Below are positions 13,750 to 21,754 of a DNA stretch of 64,000 bases, in pieces; position 1 is the first letter of the stretch, and each line of letters opens with the position of its first letter. The position numbers and the translations under genes were made by a program. A model generated the notes under the pieces. The model ran no database searches and was not told the DNA's origin. It saw only the letters and a program-made list of their open reading frames with translations. Origin of the DNA: a virus; the IMG/VR virus record IMGVR_UViG_3300047443_000090, positions 23,260 through 87,259 of that record; one strand, written 5' to 3'.

Positions 13750-14513
13750 GCCTGCGCACGCCATTGGAAGTGGCGTTTGGCGGGTACTTGGGCCGCTTCT
13801 ATAGCCAGCTCATAGCAGATACGCCTGCGATGGCCGAATACGTCAAGCGCGGCCTTGCAAAGTCGATTTCATGGGTTCCGGGCCGGATGATAGACGGCGT
13901 GGAGGACATGCTGTCAGAGTGGCGCAAGAATGACAACTCGGGCGGCCCCGGCGAATCGTCGTTCCTGCCTGTCATGCTGGTTGCCATGAGCAAGGATTTT
14001 GTAACCGCCCTGCCCGATTGGGGCGTAGCTCTCGGCACGCCGGTTGATTTCGTGATCCCCGAAGACCCGGAGCAGCGCGCGTATAAGATTCGGCTTTCCA
14101 TGAATGAATACCGCTGCCAGATAGTCATAATCGCAGCGGAGGTGCATACCGCGCACAGCTTGGCTATGCAGCTCAACCTGTACGCGAACGGGCCGGATGG
14201 GCGGCGCTTTAAGCATATCCACATGCACGCGGGGTTCCCGCTGGAGTTCCCCGCCGTGCTGGAAAACATCGACATCGGCGCAATGGACAACAAGAGCGAG
14301 CAGAAGAACCTTACCGTTCTGGTTGCCGAAATCAACCTGCGCGCCGCCATACCGCTGATTCAAGCGCCGCGCGCTGATGAGCCGAATGATGGCGGCACGG
14401 CCCCAGCGGGCTATCCGGTGGTCATGGAGGTGAATTCGTTTGACGCGGTGAGCCTGAATAAGATCAGGACGTATGTCGATGGCGATGAAATCAAGACGGA
14501 GTTTTCCCGGTGA
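13746..14513 (+). CDS. Virion structural protein, 255 aa, possibly tail completion
   Basis: The start ATG 13746 overlaps the protease stop. Segments such as LPDWGVALGTPVDFVIPEDP and YRCQIVIIAAEVHTAHSLA are strand-rich, and the C-terminus (VMEVNSFDAVSLNKIRTYV) resembles sequences in tail terminator or sheath-stabiliser proteins. T4 gp15, of similar length, caps the tail below the neck. I cannot align it reliably, so only a structural role is claimed. Confidence 0.55.
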   Translation: MSLRTPLEVAFGGYLGRFYSQLIADTPAMAEYVKRGLAKSISWVPGRMIDGVEDMLSEWRKNDNSGGPGESSFLPVMLVAMSKDFVTALPDWGVALGTPVDFVIPEDPEQRAYKIRLSMNEYRCQIVIIAAEVHTAHSLAMQLNLYANGPDGRRFKHIHMHAGFPLEFPAVLENIDIGAMDNKSEQKNLTVLVAEINLRAAIPLIQAPRADEPNDGGTAPAGYPVVMEVNSFDAVSLNKIRTYVDGDEIKTEFSR

Positions 14514-14971
14514 GTTCGATTCGTGTAGCGGCTGAAATTACCGGGTATGCTGGCCCCGCTGTGTGCTTGCTGGGCGCGCTCGACGTGGATAGCGGGCTGT
14601 TCATCGTCGCCAAAGAGCTGAAGTTTGGCGAGCGCCCGGACGGTGCTGTCATTGTGTCGAACGACCCGCGATCAGAGCAGCGCGATAGCCTGTTCACGGA
14701 GGAAAAATTGCAGGACGCAATCCGCCTGTTCTTCCGCGCGCAGGCTACCGGCGTTGTGGAGCTTCTGCCGACTGTGACAAAGCATGAGCCGTCCCATCGA
14801 ATCGAATCTGATGGAATTGGCGAAAAGGGCACAAGATACCGCCTATCGCCTGACATCACGAACGGAAACGTAGCTGTCCTGGCCCTGCTGTCGGCATCGG
14901 ACAGCACGTACCGGGCGCAGGCCGCGACTGACTTTTCGACCGAACTAGCCGAAATGTTCATGACGATCTAG
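14510..14971 (+). CDS. Hypothetical structural-operon protein, 153 aa
   Basis: It starts with GTG 14510 inside the upstream stop (GTGA). The sequence is alpha/beta, with GPAVCLLGALDVDSGLFIVA near the start and EEKLQDAIRLFFRAQA in the middle. The C-terminus (TDFSTELAEMFMTI) is helical. It is the last gene before the late promoter at 14977-15017. Function unknown, probably a neck, tail or baseplate accessory by position. Confidence 0.55.
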   Translation: MSSIRVAAEITGYAGPAVCLLGALDVDSGLFIVAKELKFGERPDGAVIVSNDPRSEQRDSLFTEEKLQDAIRLFFRAQATGVVELLPTVTKHEPSHRIESDGIGEKGTRYRLSPDITNGNVAVLALLSASDSTYRAQAATDFSTELAEMFMTI

Positions 14972-14976
14972 CCATA

Positions 14977-15017
14977 GGAAAATAGCGCACTCCCCGCCTC
15001 GAAGCGAGCCGCAAAAT
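14977..15017 (+). promoter_or_regulatory. Late-type promoter, copy B
   Basis: GGAAAA at 14977-14982, 29 bases, CAAAAT at 15012-15017. The predicted start is near 15024, giving an 18-base leader that contains GAGGT before ATG 15042 of the tail fibre. Confidence 0.6.
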
Positions 15018-15041
15018 ATATCGGTTCACTTCGAGGTAACG

Positions 15042-16523
15042 ATGCCCACACCAAACCTTAACCCTAAAATCACGCAAGCCGGTCTAGCGCTGTTCCCTGC
15101 GCCATCGGTGCCCGGCTTCCATATCGAGCTGACGCACGTTGCGCTGGGCACCAGCATGTACGCGCCGCTCGGCAGCGAGACAGCCCTGAAAGCCGAAGTC
15201 GCCCGGTTCCCAATCCTTAGCGGCACAAACCCATCGCCGCGACAGGTGCAAGTCGGCCTCACGATCACGGACACGGACCCTAGTGGCAAGAGCGCGAACG
15301 GCAAGGGCGTTGGCGAAATCGGCTTTTACTCTGGCACTACCCTGTTCGCAATCTGGAGCCAGCCTACCGAACCTCTGTTCTACAAGTCGGCGGCGTTCGA
15401 TATTCCGCTGGCCTACACGCTCGATGTCTCGATCCTCCCGGCTGGCTCGGTGACGATCACGGTTGACGCCCAGCAGGCCGGGCTGTCGTCGTTCATCCTC
15501 GCGCACGAGGCGAAGGTAGACCCGCACCCGCAATACCTCACGGTGGTTGAGGGCGATGCTGCCTATGCGCCAAAGAGCCATACCACGGCAACCGATCCGC
15601 ACCCGCAGTATTTGACGCCAGCAGAGGGCGATGTGGCATACACGCCCCTCTCCCACGCCAGCGCGACCGATCCGCACCCCCAATACCTGACGCCAGCAGA
15701 AGGTGCTGCCGCCTACGCGCCGCTGAGTCACACGTCGGCAACCGATCCGCACCCGCAATACCTGACGCCAGCCGAAGGCGACGCCGCGTATATAAAACAA
15801 GGTGGCGGCCCCGGTCAGTCTGGTAATAAACTGAACATGGGCTGGACTGGCACTGGGGTTAAAGTATCGGTCGATAATGTTGACCTTGGGAGTATTGCCT
15901 TCCAAAGCTGGGTAAATCAACTTTTCACCGACCTCGTTGGCGCAGCGCCGCAGACTCTAAACCAGATCAACGAGCTGGCCGCTGCAATCGGTTCCGATCC
16001 GAATTTCGCAGTCACGATGTCCAACGCGCTGGCCGGTAAAGAGGCGAAATTCGCTTCCGGTACGCGCCTCGTGTTTTCGCAAGGTGCAGCGCCGACCGGC
16101 TGGACTCAAGTAACCGACGACTCGGCCAATAACCGTATGCTGCGCGTGGTAAACGGCGCTGGCGGCGGCACTGGCGGTTATCACGATCCATCGTATAACA
16201 ACGTAGTCGCAGCCCACACCCACGGCTTCTCGACCGGCAACGTCAGCGCGGATCACGCGCACGGTATTGGCGACCCCGGCCACGTTCACGGCGGCGGCAT
16301 GATGGTTGGCAACCTCAACTATGGTGCGGGCGGTAACTCATACCTCGAAGAAGGTGCGGGCGCACCGAACTACACGCGCGAGTGGATGACTGGCGCAGCT
16401 ACCGGCATTTGGCTTGGCGGTGCTACCTCTAACCACACTCACTCCGGTTCTACCGACAACGGTTCGTCGTCTACGAACTGGGAGCCTCGCTACATCAACC
16501 TGATTATCTGCTACAAGAACTAA
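15042..16523 (+). CDS. Tail fibre with collar repeats and His-rich tip, 493 aa
   Basis: Residues 1-150 form a phage tail-collar/gpH-like attachment domain (KITQAGLALFPAPSVPGFHI). Residues 157-255 contain four tandem copies of a 25-residue unit, DPHPQYLT-(P)AEGDAAYAPLSH. The C-terminus begins GTRLVFSQGAAPTGWTQV, a collar/tip domain, and carries HxH motifs (HTHG, HAHG, HVHG, HTHSG) that in other fibres coordinate iron in a trimer. It presumably forms the trimeric side or central fibre. A new transcription unit starts here from promoter B. Confidence 0.8.
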   Translation: MPTPNLNPKITQAGLALFPAPSVPGFHIELTHVALGTSMYAPLGSETALKAEVARFPILSGTNPSPRQVQVGLTITDTDPSGKSANGKGVGEIGFYSGTTLFAIWSQPTEPLFYKSAAFDIPLAYTLDVSILPAGSVTITVDAQQAGLSSFILAHEAKVDPHPQYLTVVEGDAAYAPKSHTTATDPHPQYLTPAEGDVAYTPLSHASATDPHPQYLTPAEGAAAYAPLSHTSATDPHPQYLTPAEGDAAYIKQGGGPGQSGNKLNMGWTGTGVKVSVDNVDLGSIAFQSWVNQLFTDLVGAAPQTLNQINELAAAIGSDPNFAVTMSNALAGKEAKFASGTRLVFSQGAAPTGWTQVTDDSANNRMLRVVNGAGGGTGGYHDPSYNNVVAAHTHGFSTGNVSADHAHGIGDPGHVHGGGMMVGNLNYGAGGNSYLEEGAGAPNYTREWMTGAATGIWLGGATSNHTHSGSTDNGSSSTNWEPRYINLIICYKN

Positions 16524-16532
16524 GGAGCCGAA

Positions 16533-16772
16533 ATGAGCAAAATTACCGGGCACCAATGGGGCGACGATATGCGCTATATCGGCGCATACGAGTTCCCAAA
16601 CAACCTCGACAAAGAGGAAATACACCTGCCGCCGCGTACTACCCTGCTGGAGCCTCCTATGGGCCTTCCAGTCGATCAGGAGGCCGCGTGGTTTGAGCGG
16701 GGCCAGCGCTGGATCGTTCGCGGCGTGATGATGTCGCACATGCCTACCCGCGAGGTGCCGGATGAGCATTAA
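16533..16772 (+). CDS. Hypothetical protein, 79 aa, after the tail fibre
   Basis: This small acidic protein begins MSKITGHQWGDDMRYIGAYE and has a proline-rich turn (HLPPRTTLLEPPMGLP). Its place right behind the fibre is typical of fibre assembly chaperones, but the sequence does not match one I know. Its last 11 bases overlap the next gene. Confidence 0.55.
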   Translation: MSKITGHQWGDDMRYIGAYEFPNNLDKEEIHLPPRTTLLEPPMGLPVDQEAAWFERGQRWIVRGVMMSHMPTREVPDEH

Positions 16773-17103
16773 TACCGTCATCACTTGCCCGCTTGGCTCC
16801 AAGTGCGAGGAAGTCCGCGACAACGCGATTCACCGCTGCGCGTGGTCTATCCAAATCGCCGGGCAAAACCCGCAGACCGGCGAGACAAAGGACGAGCACG
16901 CCTGCGCTATGGCATGGATGCCCATTTTGCTGATTGAGAATTCCAAGCAGCAGCGCGGCACGACCGTGGCTATCGAATCGTTCCGCAATGAGACTGTGCA
17001 GAGCAACGAGGCAAGCCGCGCGATGATGATGGCCGCCGCGTCCCTGCCAGCTATGGCGAAGCTGGCTCATGCCGCGCGCACGCATGGCGAGGTGGTGGGA
17101 TGA
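16762..17103 (+). CDS. Conserved phage hypothetical, Cys-containing, 113 aa
   Basis: The first 50 residues contain CPLGSKCEE, HRCAW and HACAMAW, a four-Cys arrangement with His that could bind a metal or iron-sulphur cluster. The C-terminal half is helical (ESFRNETVQSNEASRAMMMA). I recall proteins with this CPLGSKCEE...CAM pattern in other tailed phages but know no function. Its stop overlaps the next start. Confidence 0.6.
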   Translation: MSINTVITCPLGSKCEEVRDNAIHRCAWSIQIAGQNPQTGETKDEHACAMAWMPILLIENSKQQRGTTVAIESFRNETVQSNEASRAMMMAAASLPAMAKLAHAARTHGEVVG

Positions 17104-17699
17104 TCCGCGCCATGTGGGTGATGGTCTATGCTGTCGCGGTGCTGGTGAGCTTGGCTATCGACGTGGCCGCGCGCTTCTGCCTGAACTGGATCGTTGCGGC
17201 GCTGTGCGACGACAGCGGGAACCTGCCGCGCTGCCTGCGCTGGTTCCAGACCTTTGACGACGACTGCGACGCCGGTATGCGCGCGCGCCGTAACGAGCTG
17301 CGCCAGAGCCCGCCCGGCGATACATGGGCGGCGTTCGCCCCCTTCCCCGTTACGTGGCTAGACCGCTACCGTAACCGTGCGCTATGGCTGTTCCGCAATA
17401 GCTCCTACGGGTTTTCTTACTACCTTTTCGGTCGCTCGTTCAAGCCGTGGAAATGGGTTGTTGCCCGCCACATCGACACACCGGCCCTGACGCTGTTCAT
17501 TGCGACCGGCCCGCGCGGCGCGTTCAACGTCTACTATCACGGCCAGTTCGGCATGTGCAAGCTCGGCTGGAAGGCGTGGAACTACTACGTTCCCGCCGCT
17601 GGTGATTCCCCCGCGCGGTGGAAGGCATCCCCTTGGGGGTCTATGTGGCGCGTTCCTATGACGTTCTCGATCAACCCGTTCAAGCGCAAGGTGGGCTGA
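17100..17699 (+). CDS. Membrane-anchored phage hypothetical (DUF7338-like), 199 aa
   Basis: A hydrophobic segment at about residues 4-24 (AMWVMVYAVAVLVSLAIDVA) is one membrane helix. The rest is Trp/Arg-rich with LWLFRNSSYGFSYYLFGR and NVYYHGQFGMCKLGWKAW. I recall phage proteins with this layout under DUF7338; that name is from memory. It overlaps both neighbours by ATGA junctions. It is likely an inner-membrane protein made late in infection; function unknown. Confidence 0.6.
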   Translation: MIRAMWVMVYAVAVLVSLAIDVAARFCLNWIVAALCDDSGNLPRCLRWFQTFDDDCDAGMRARRNELRQSPPGDTWAAFAPFPVTWLDRYRNRALWLFRNSSYGFSYYLFGRSFKPWKWVVARHIDTPALTLFIATGPRGAFNVYYHGQFGMCKLGWKAWNYYVPAAGDSPARWKASPWGSMWRVPMTFSINPFKRKVG

Positions 17700-18016
17700 T
17701 GCCGTCGCCAATTTCAGCGGCCCGGTTCGTTACCGCCGTGCGGGCGTTCGCCGTGCAAACGCCGAACTGGGGCACGGCTATCCGCTACTACACGAAGCCG
17801 GACGAGCGCAACGACATCACGCTCATCGCCGACCGCGTGTACGGCGACCGCAGCGCATTCATGGCCGTGTTTGCAGCGGCGGGCATGGACACGCTGGAGC
17901 AGCAGCTAGACGAGCAATTGCTTGTCCTGCCGACCTATCAACAATTGCAGATCATCAAGCGACAAACAGGATATTTGACCGATGCCGAACAACTCGCGTA
18001 TAGCTCCCTCAGTTAA
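17699..18016 (+). CDS. LysM-like baseplate protein, gp53-like, 105 aa
   Basis: ATG 17699 overlaps the upstream stop and is preferred to a frame from 17618. The central part has ITLIADRVYGDRSAFMAVFA and ends with LLVLPTYQQLQIIKRQ, the order typical of LysM modules and of T4 gp53 (IA..vYGd...LP). In contractile phages such proteins join wedge and hub. It overlaps the next gene by 35 bases in a different frame. Confidence 0.55.
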   Translation: MPSPISAARFVTAVRAFAVQTPNWGTAIRYYTKPDERNDITLIADRVYGDRSAFMAVFAAAGMDTLEQQLDEQLLVLPTYQQLQIIKRQTGYLTDAEQLAYSSLS

Positions 18017-19013
18017 GGCGGCACTGGCCGGGGCAGTCTCGGTCAAGCGCGAGGCCGCCGACGCCGCAGCGTTCGATCTGGCGCGCAGGCAGGCCGCTAC
18101 GACCATCCTGCGCCCGAATGAGGTATCGGGCGAGTATGACGCTGGCCGCCTGCTGACGACTACCCTGCGCGGCGAGGTGCGCGCGCTGACGCATGACGAC
18201 ATTCGCGCGTTCCAGAACAACGTCGCCCGGCTGAAAAAGAAATTCAAGGGCGGCATCACGGCCCAGTCCGTAATCGACCTCGCGCTGGGCACCGACAAGG
18301 ATCGCGCGAACAAGCAGATCAACATGGCGGTTCCGGCCCACATACACGATGGGAAAGTGCATTTCATCACGAATGCCGGGCCTGACTCCAATGTGTCGCG
18401 GCACCACGTCCATGTGCAGTTTCTGGACTTTGACGCGGCGGTTGGCGCGTCGCCAAACGACCCTAAGAAGCTGGGCAAGCTGGTGGCGAATGGGCGGCTG
18501 CTGTTTGATTGCGACTGCGGGCGGCACACGTTCTGGTATCGGTACATCGCAACCATCGGCAAGTACAACACTGGCCGCGCGGAGACTGGCTATCCGAAGG
18601 TCAGGAACCCGAAGCTGATGGGCGTGGCGTGCAAGCACGTCCTGCGCACCATGCACGTCATCCTGAAGGATCAGGCGGTTCAAGTGAAGATCGCCGGGGC
18701 GGTGCTGAAGGCGCGCGCGGTGCTCGACGGCGGCAAGGTCAAGGCGGAAAAGGTCAAGGTCGCGGAGCTGCGCAAAATGGCCGAGGCGCAGCAGGCCAAG
18801 CGCAAGACGAGCACGAACCTTAAAACCAGTGATGAAAAGAAGCAGGCGGCGGCCATCAGGAAGGCCAAAACCGATATGAAAAAGGCGGCGACGGAGCAGG
18901 CCAAGCCGACGAATGCAATGCGACAGGTGGCGCGGCACGCGCAGTCACTTCTGGCGCTGGGCGCTATCACGCAGGCGCAATTTGACCAAATCGTAAAAGG
19001 AGCTGGGAAGTGA
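17982..19013 (+). CDS. SWIM-type zinc-finger protein, 343 aa
   Basis: At about residues 177-220 the sequence reads DCDCGRHTFWYRY, a 35-residue loop, then GVACKHVLRTM, i.e. CxC...CxH, the SWIM finger pattern. Before it lie strands with SRHHVHVQFLDFD. After it a Lys/Ala-rich helical tail (about 240-320) could bind nucleic acid. I recall similar CxC...CKH proteins in other tailed phages. Its place in a structural operon suggests a head-packaged or assembly protein; role unknown. Confidence 0.6.
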   Translation: MPNNSRIAPSVKAALAGAVSVKREAADAAAFDLARRQAATTILRPNEVSGEYDAGRLLTTTLRGEVRALTHDDIRAFQNNVARLKKKFKGGITAQSVIDLALGTDKDRANKQINMAVPAHIHDGKVHFITNAGPDSNVSRHHVHVQFLDFDAAVGASPNDPKKLGKLVANGRLLFDCDCGRHTFWYRYIATIGKYNTGRAETGYPKVRNPKLMGVACKHVLRTMHVILKDQAVQVKIAGAVLKARAVLDGGKVKAEKVKVAELRKMAEAQQAKRKTSTNLKTSDEKKQAAAIRKAKTDMKKAATEQAKPTNAMRQVARHAQSLLALGAITQAQFDQIVKGAGK

Positions 19014-19507
19014 TTAACAACGTACCGATCAAGATCATGGAGGCGTCGCGCATTGTCACGCTGCGCCATCCAAACTCCCTCGACTGCGGCGTGTACCGCA
19101 AGACCTTGCTACGCCCGCCAGAGGGGCCGCTGATGGGCGGCCTATCGACGCTGGGCGGGCTGGGCGTGCTCAAGAACGAGGACGATCCCGATTTCGAGTA
19201 TGTCTTGCTCGGGCCGGGGAAGTTGCATATTACGAGCCGTTTTGACGGCGGTGAAATGTTCGACCGTGGCGACGGCATCGCTTCGGACGAGCCAATGCAG
19301 GAGGCGAATATTGTGTCCGTCAAGGTGCCGGGCTTCGAGCCGAAGAAGGGCGACCTTGTGGCGGCCATGCCGGGCGGCGGCGTGGTGATAGGGTTCGAGA
19401 TTATCGGCACGACCGGCAATGTGTCGATCTACCCGTACACGACGAAGTTTGTCATCGCGCCGCGCGACGAGCTGCACGACCTCGCGCCGTGGACGCCAGC
19501 GCCCTAA
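19010..19507 (+). CDS. Hypothetical structural-operon protein, 165 aa
   Basis: It starts with GTG 19010 overlapping the upstream stop (GTGA). The sequence is beta-rich, with RIVTLRHPNSLDCGVYRKTL at the start, a Gly-rich turn (LSTLGGLGVL) and EYVLLGPGKLHITSRFD. It is the last gene of the promoter B unit and converges with the minus-strand gene at 19504, overlapping it by four bases. No terminator hairpin was found at the junction. Function unknown. Confidence 0.55.
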   Translation: MINNVPIKIMEASRIVTLRHPNSLDCGVYRKTLLRPPEGPLMGGLSTLGGLGVLKNEDDPDFEYVLLGPGKLHITSRFDGGEMFDRGDGIASDEPMQEANIVSVKVPGFEPKKGDLVAAMPGGGVVIGFEIIGTTGNVSIYPYTTKFVIAPRDELHDLAPWTPAP

Positions 19508-19821
19508 AAGAGAGAAAATCGCGGGTTCTTCATAAACAGGAACGTCCCCGCTTCAACGAAAGCGTTCTGTCGAACCTGCGCCGCGCGCTGGGGCGGTATG
19601 TCCAGCTTCACGCCCGGCGCGTGGAACATCATATCGCCAGCCTCAAGGTCAAAGCCGTTCGCCTTGAATAGCGACCGCAGAGCCCTCTCCTGCCGCGCAT
19701 GCTGCGCCTTCAGCCGCGTGTTGGCCGCGTCTACTGCCTTCAGTATCGCATCGAATGAAAGCTGTTCGCCCTGATACGTGACGTTGGCCGTAGCGGTGGC
19801 CTGCAAGCGCGCGGCGGGCAT
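19504..19821 (-). CDS. Hypothetical helical protein, 105 aa
   Basis: It is helical with a possible coiled coil (AILKAVDAANTRLKAQHARQ) and a C-terminal Phe-rich segment (FLFMKNPRFSLF). It is the last gene of the minus-strand unit from 21654 and ends convergent with the structural operon. No family recognised. Confidence 0.55.
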   Translation of the reverse strand: MPAARLQATATANVTYQGEQLSFDAILKAVDAANTRLKAQHARQERALRSLFKANGFDLEAGDMMFHAPGVKLDIPPQRAAQVRQNAFVEAGTFLFMKNPRFSLF

Positions 19822-19823
19822 GG

Positions 19824-20339
19824 TTAGCCTTCCATGCCAGTGTAGTTGCCCTGCGCCGCCAGAAGCGTCAACGCCGCTTCGATGGCGTGCTGAATCGCAC
19901 CTTTGGCGGTGCTGCCGCCTGTCAGCTTATTGAGGGCTTCACCGGCATCCGGGCTGATCCACGTCGTCAAGCGCCGCTCGCCGCGCTCGCGCTTCGCAGC
20001 GTCCGACTTGCCGCGCCGCTCTGCTGCCGACATAGCAGGCTGCCTCTCCCGCGCCTTGGTGGCCGTGCGCTTCGCGCCCTTCTTTGGCACTACAGCGAAA
20101 TCCTTGCCCATGAGGCTGCTGGCTGCGAATACCTCGCCCGGCGCGGCCAGCGCAGTAGCGCGCTCGACCTTATTGCCGGTGTCGCAGAAGTGCGTAGTGA
20201 CGTGCCCCAGCGATACCCACAACCCGCAGGCGTTGAGGGCTTCTACCGCCTTGTTCCTAGAGGTGGTGGCCACGATGACGCGCACTTGCTTTCCGTCGAT
20301 GAAGTCGGAGCCAGCGAATACTTTGATTTTGCTTTCCAT
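19824..20339 (-). CDS. Ribbon-helix-helix-like protein, 171 aa
   Basis: The N-terminal 90 residues form a compact alpha/beta domain (FIDGKQVRVIVATTSRNKAV). A basic linker follows (KKGAKRTATKARERQ). The C-terminus reads ERRLTTWISPDAGEALNKL followed by a helix AKGAIQHAIEAAL, the strand-helix-helix order of RHH DNA-binding domains. It may be a transcription regulator of the early region (inference). The gene lies two bases upstream of the 105-residue gene. Confidence 0.6.
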   Translation of the reverse strand: MESKIKVFAGSDFIDGKQVRVIVATTSRNKAVEALNACGLWVSLGHVTTHFCDTGNKVERATALAAPGEVFAASSLMGKDFAVVPKKGAKRTATKARERQPAMSAAERRGKSDAAKRERGERRLTTWISPDAGEALNKLTGGSTAKGAIQHAIEAALTLLAAQGNYTGMEG

Positions 20340-20364
20340 GATGCTTGCTTTCGATGTGATGCCG

Positions 20365-20742
20365 TTATTGTTTCATCGCCAGCAGGACGTGCTGGCCGGG
20401 TATTTCCGAGAGCGCCTTTTCCGGGTAGTCGCAAGCCTGCCAAACGACATTTACGACCGCGTGCCCGTTGCTGCCGTGCCCGGCGACAAAGCCGAGATAG
20501 CCTTCCGGCGTCCACACTTGCTGGCCGGGCGCGAACTGGCGCGGCGTGTCATCGACCAACACCGGATCGCCTGCGGGCTTGAATTGCTTGCCGAACTCTG
20601 TCAGCAGCGCGGCGGCTTGGTACTGGTCAGCCTCTTGGAACACGCGCCCGAGCAGCGTAAGGAAGTCGCCGGTTGCCTTCGCGCCCGGCTTCTCCGATGC
20701 GGCTTGCAGCTCGCGCTTGATGGCGTTGAAATGAGCTTCCAT
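20365..20742 (-). CDS. Hypothetical protein, 125 aa, with a C-terminal SH3-like part
   Basis: The first 60 residues are helical (FLTLLGRVFQEADQYQAAA). The C-terminal half reads FAPGQQVWTPEGYLGFVAGH then AVVNVVW, a small beta-barrel of the SH3/Tudor kind. I chose ATG 20742, one base after the upstream stop; ATG 20763 would add seven residues. Function unknown. Confidence 0.55.
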   Translation of the reverse strand: MEAHFNAIKRELQAASEKPGAKATGDFLTLLGRVFQEADQYQAAALLTEFGKQFKPAGDPVLVDDTPRQFAPGQQVWTPEGYLGFVAGHGSNGHAVVNVVWQACDYPEKALSEIPGQHVLLAMKQ

Positions 20743-20743
20743 G

Positions 20744-21055
20744 TTATTCGTAGTGGCTGTCATTGTCGCCGCCAAAGTCGTCAAGGTACATGCCGCCCGA
20801 TACCGGGTCATTTTCGCCCGGCAGATGGTTGAGGCTCACTTGCGGCTCAATCCACTTGTTGCTGGGCTGGGCGTCCGGGTAGGCGGCCAGCGCTGTTTCG
20901 GCGTCCGGGTAGGCGTCGATAAAGCATTTCATCGACTGGCCTTCGAGGACGGAGCCGCGCTCGTAGGTGCCCCAGCCGTAGACGCAGATGGGATTCTGCC
21001 CCATGCCCGGCTTGTATTCGTAGGTGTAGCACTCGTACTGTTCGCTCTTGCTCAT
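20744..21055 (-). CDS. Hypothetical acidic protein, 103 aa
   Basis: ATG 21055 has an AAGGAA site; a longer frame to 21178 overlaps the upstream gene and is rejected. The protein is acidic and Tyr-rich (YECYTYEYKPGMGQNPICVY), with a repeated AYPDA motif at two places (FIDAYPDAETALAAYPDAQ). No family recognised. It is the second gene of the unit under the promoter at 21686-21714. Confidence 0.6.
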   Translation of the reverse strand: MSKSEQYECYTYEYKPGMGQNPICVYGWGTYERGSVLEGQSMKCFIDAYPDAETALAAYPDAQPSNKWIEPQVSLNHLPGENDPVSGGMYLDDFGGDNDSHYE

Positions 21056-21090
21056 ATTGGTTCCTTGGTGGTTGCTTGAAAAAGTTGGGG

Positions 21091-21654
21091 CTAAAAACCG
21101 AAGTTCGAGGCGCAGATAGGGCCGATTCCTCTTTCGATAGAGTCTGGATCGGTCAGCTCTCGACCGCAGCAGGCGCAAATGCCGGTCTGCTGGCCGTAGG
21201 CGACTGCCGACTTGATCGGGTCAGCGCACAGCGTCACAATCTGCGCGCGCTGTTCGTCGCTGCAATCGCGCGAGCCGGTGAACTGGCCGTCAGCGATTTT
21301 GCCGAGGTATGCGTCGGATGCGGTGACGTAGATCGCGCCAGCGTTGCGCCCGGTGGCCGGGGCCATCTTCAGTACGAAATCGCCAAGGCGCAGTTTTGGA
21401 CGCTTCAGGCCGTTCTCGGTGGCCGTGGCGAAAGCGACTTGCACCGCGCCCACACCGGCAGAGCCGACTTCGACGCCAGCGGCGGCCACCGGGGCGGCAG
21501 CGTTGCGAGCGACGATCCGGGCGACCGCTGCAATCTGGTTATCGGTCAGCGTGCCCTTGGACTTCAGTTGACGATCCAGCGAGAACGCGAAGTCGTTAGA
21601 CGGCGCGTGCTGAATGATCCACTTGATTTCTGGTGCGTTTGACTTCAGTTCCAT
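21091..21654 (-). CDS. DUF6011-like zinc protein, 187 aa
   Basis: The C-terminal 35 residues read GICACCGRELTDPDSIERGI then GPICASNFG. This CxxCGRxLTDPxSxxxGIGPxC pattern is the DUF6011 domain, a zinc finger common in phage and mobile-element proteins. Before it is a Gly/Ala-rich domain with a beta core (LGDFVLKMAPATGRNAGAIY). It is the first gene of its unit. The zinc finger may bind DNA or replication proteins; function is not known. Confidence 0.7.
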   Translation of the reverse strand: MELKSNAPEIKWIIQHAPSNDFAFSLDRQLKSKGTLTDNQIAAVARIVARNAAAPVAAAGVEVGSAGVGAVQVAFATATENGLKRPKLRLGDFVLKMAPATGRNAGAIYVTASDAYLGKIADGQFTGSRDCSDEQRAQIVTLCADPIKSAVAYGQQTGICACCGRELTDPDSIERGIGPICASNFGF

Positions 21655-21685
21655 GACGGCCCCCGGTGCGTTGTTGATACTGCGT

Positions 21686-21714
21686 AGTGTATGCGCTCAC
21701 ACATTAAGCGTCAA
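21686..21714 (-). promoter_or_regulatory. Early-type promoter with conserved operator, copy 4
   Basis: On the minus strand TTGACG (21714-21709), a 17-base spacer, TACACT (21691-21686), with GTGAGCGCATAC intact. It drives the 21654-19504 unit. Confidence 0.78.
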
Positions 21715-21730
21715 GCTGTTTTTGGGGTAG

Positions 21731-21748
21731 CGCCCGGCGAACCGGGCG
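21731..21748 (-). terminator. Hairpin after the 22672-21755 gene, weak terminator
   Basis: CGCCCGG and CCGGGCG form a 7-bp stem with a four-base loop, seven bases after the stop at 21755. The stem core is the same as the terminator at 1877-1894, but no T run follows on the minus strand, so termination may be poor. It again sits right before an early-type promoter. Confidence 0.4.
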
Positions 21749-21754
21749 GTTTCA

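Noticed and set aside
21731-21748. A full rho-independent terminator
   Set aside because: The stem is good but no T run follows on the gene's strand, so it is listed only as a weak terminator.
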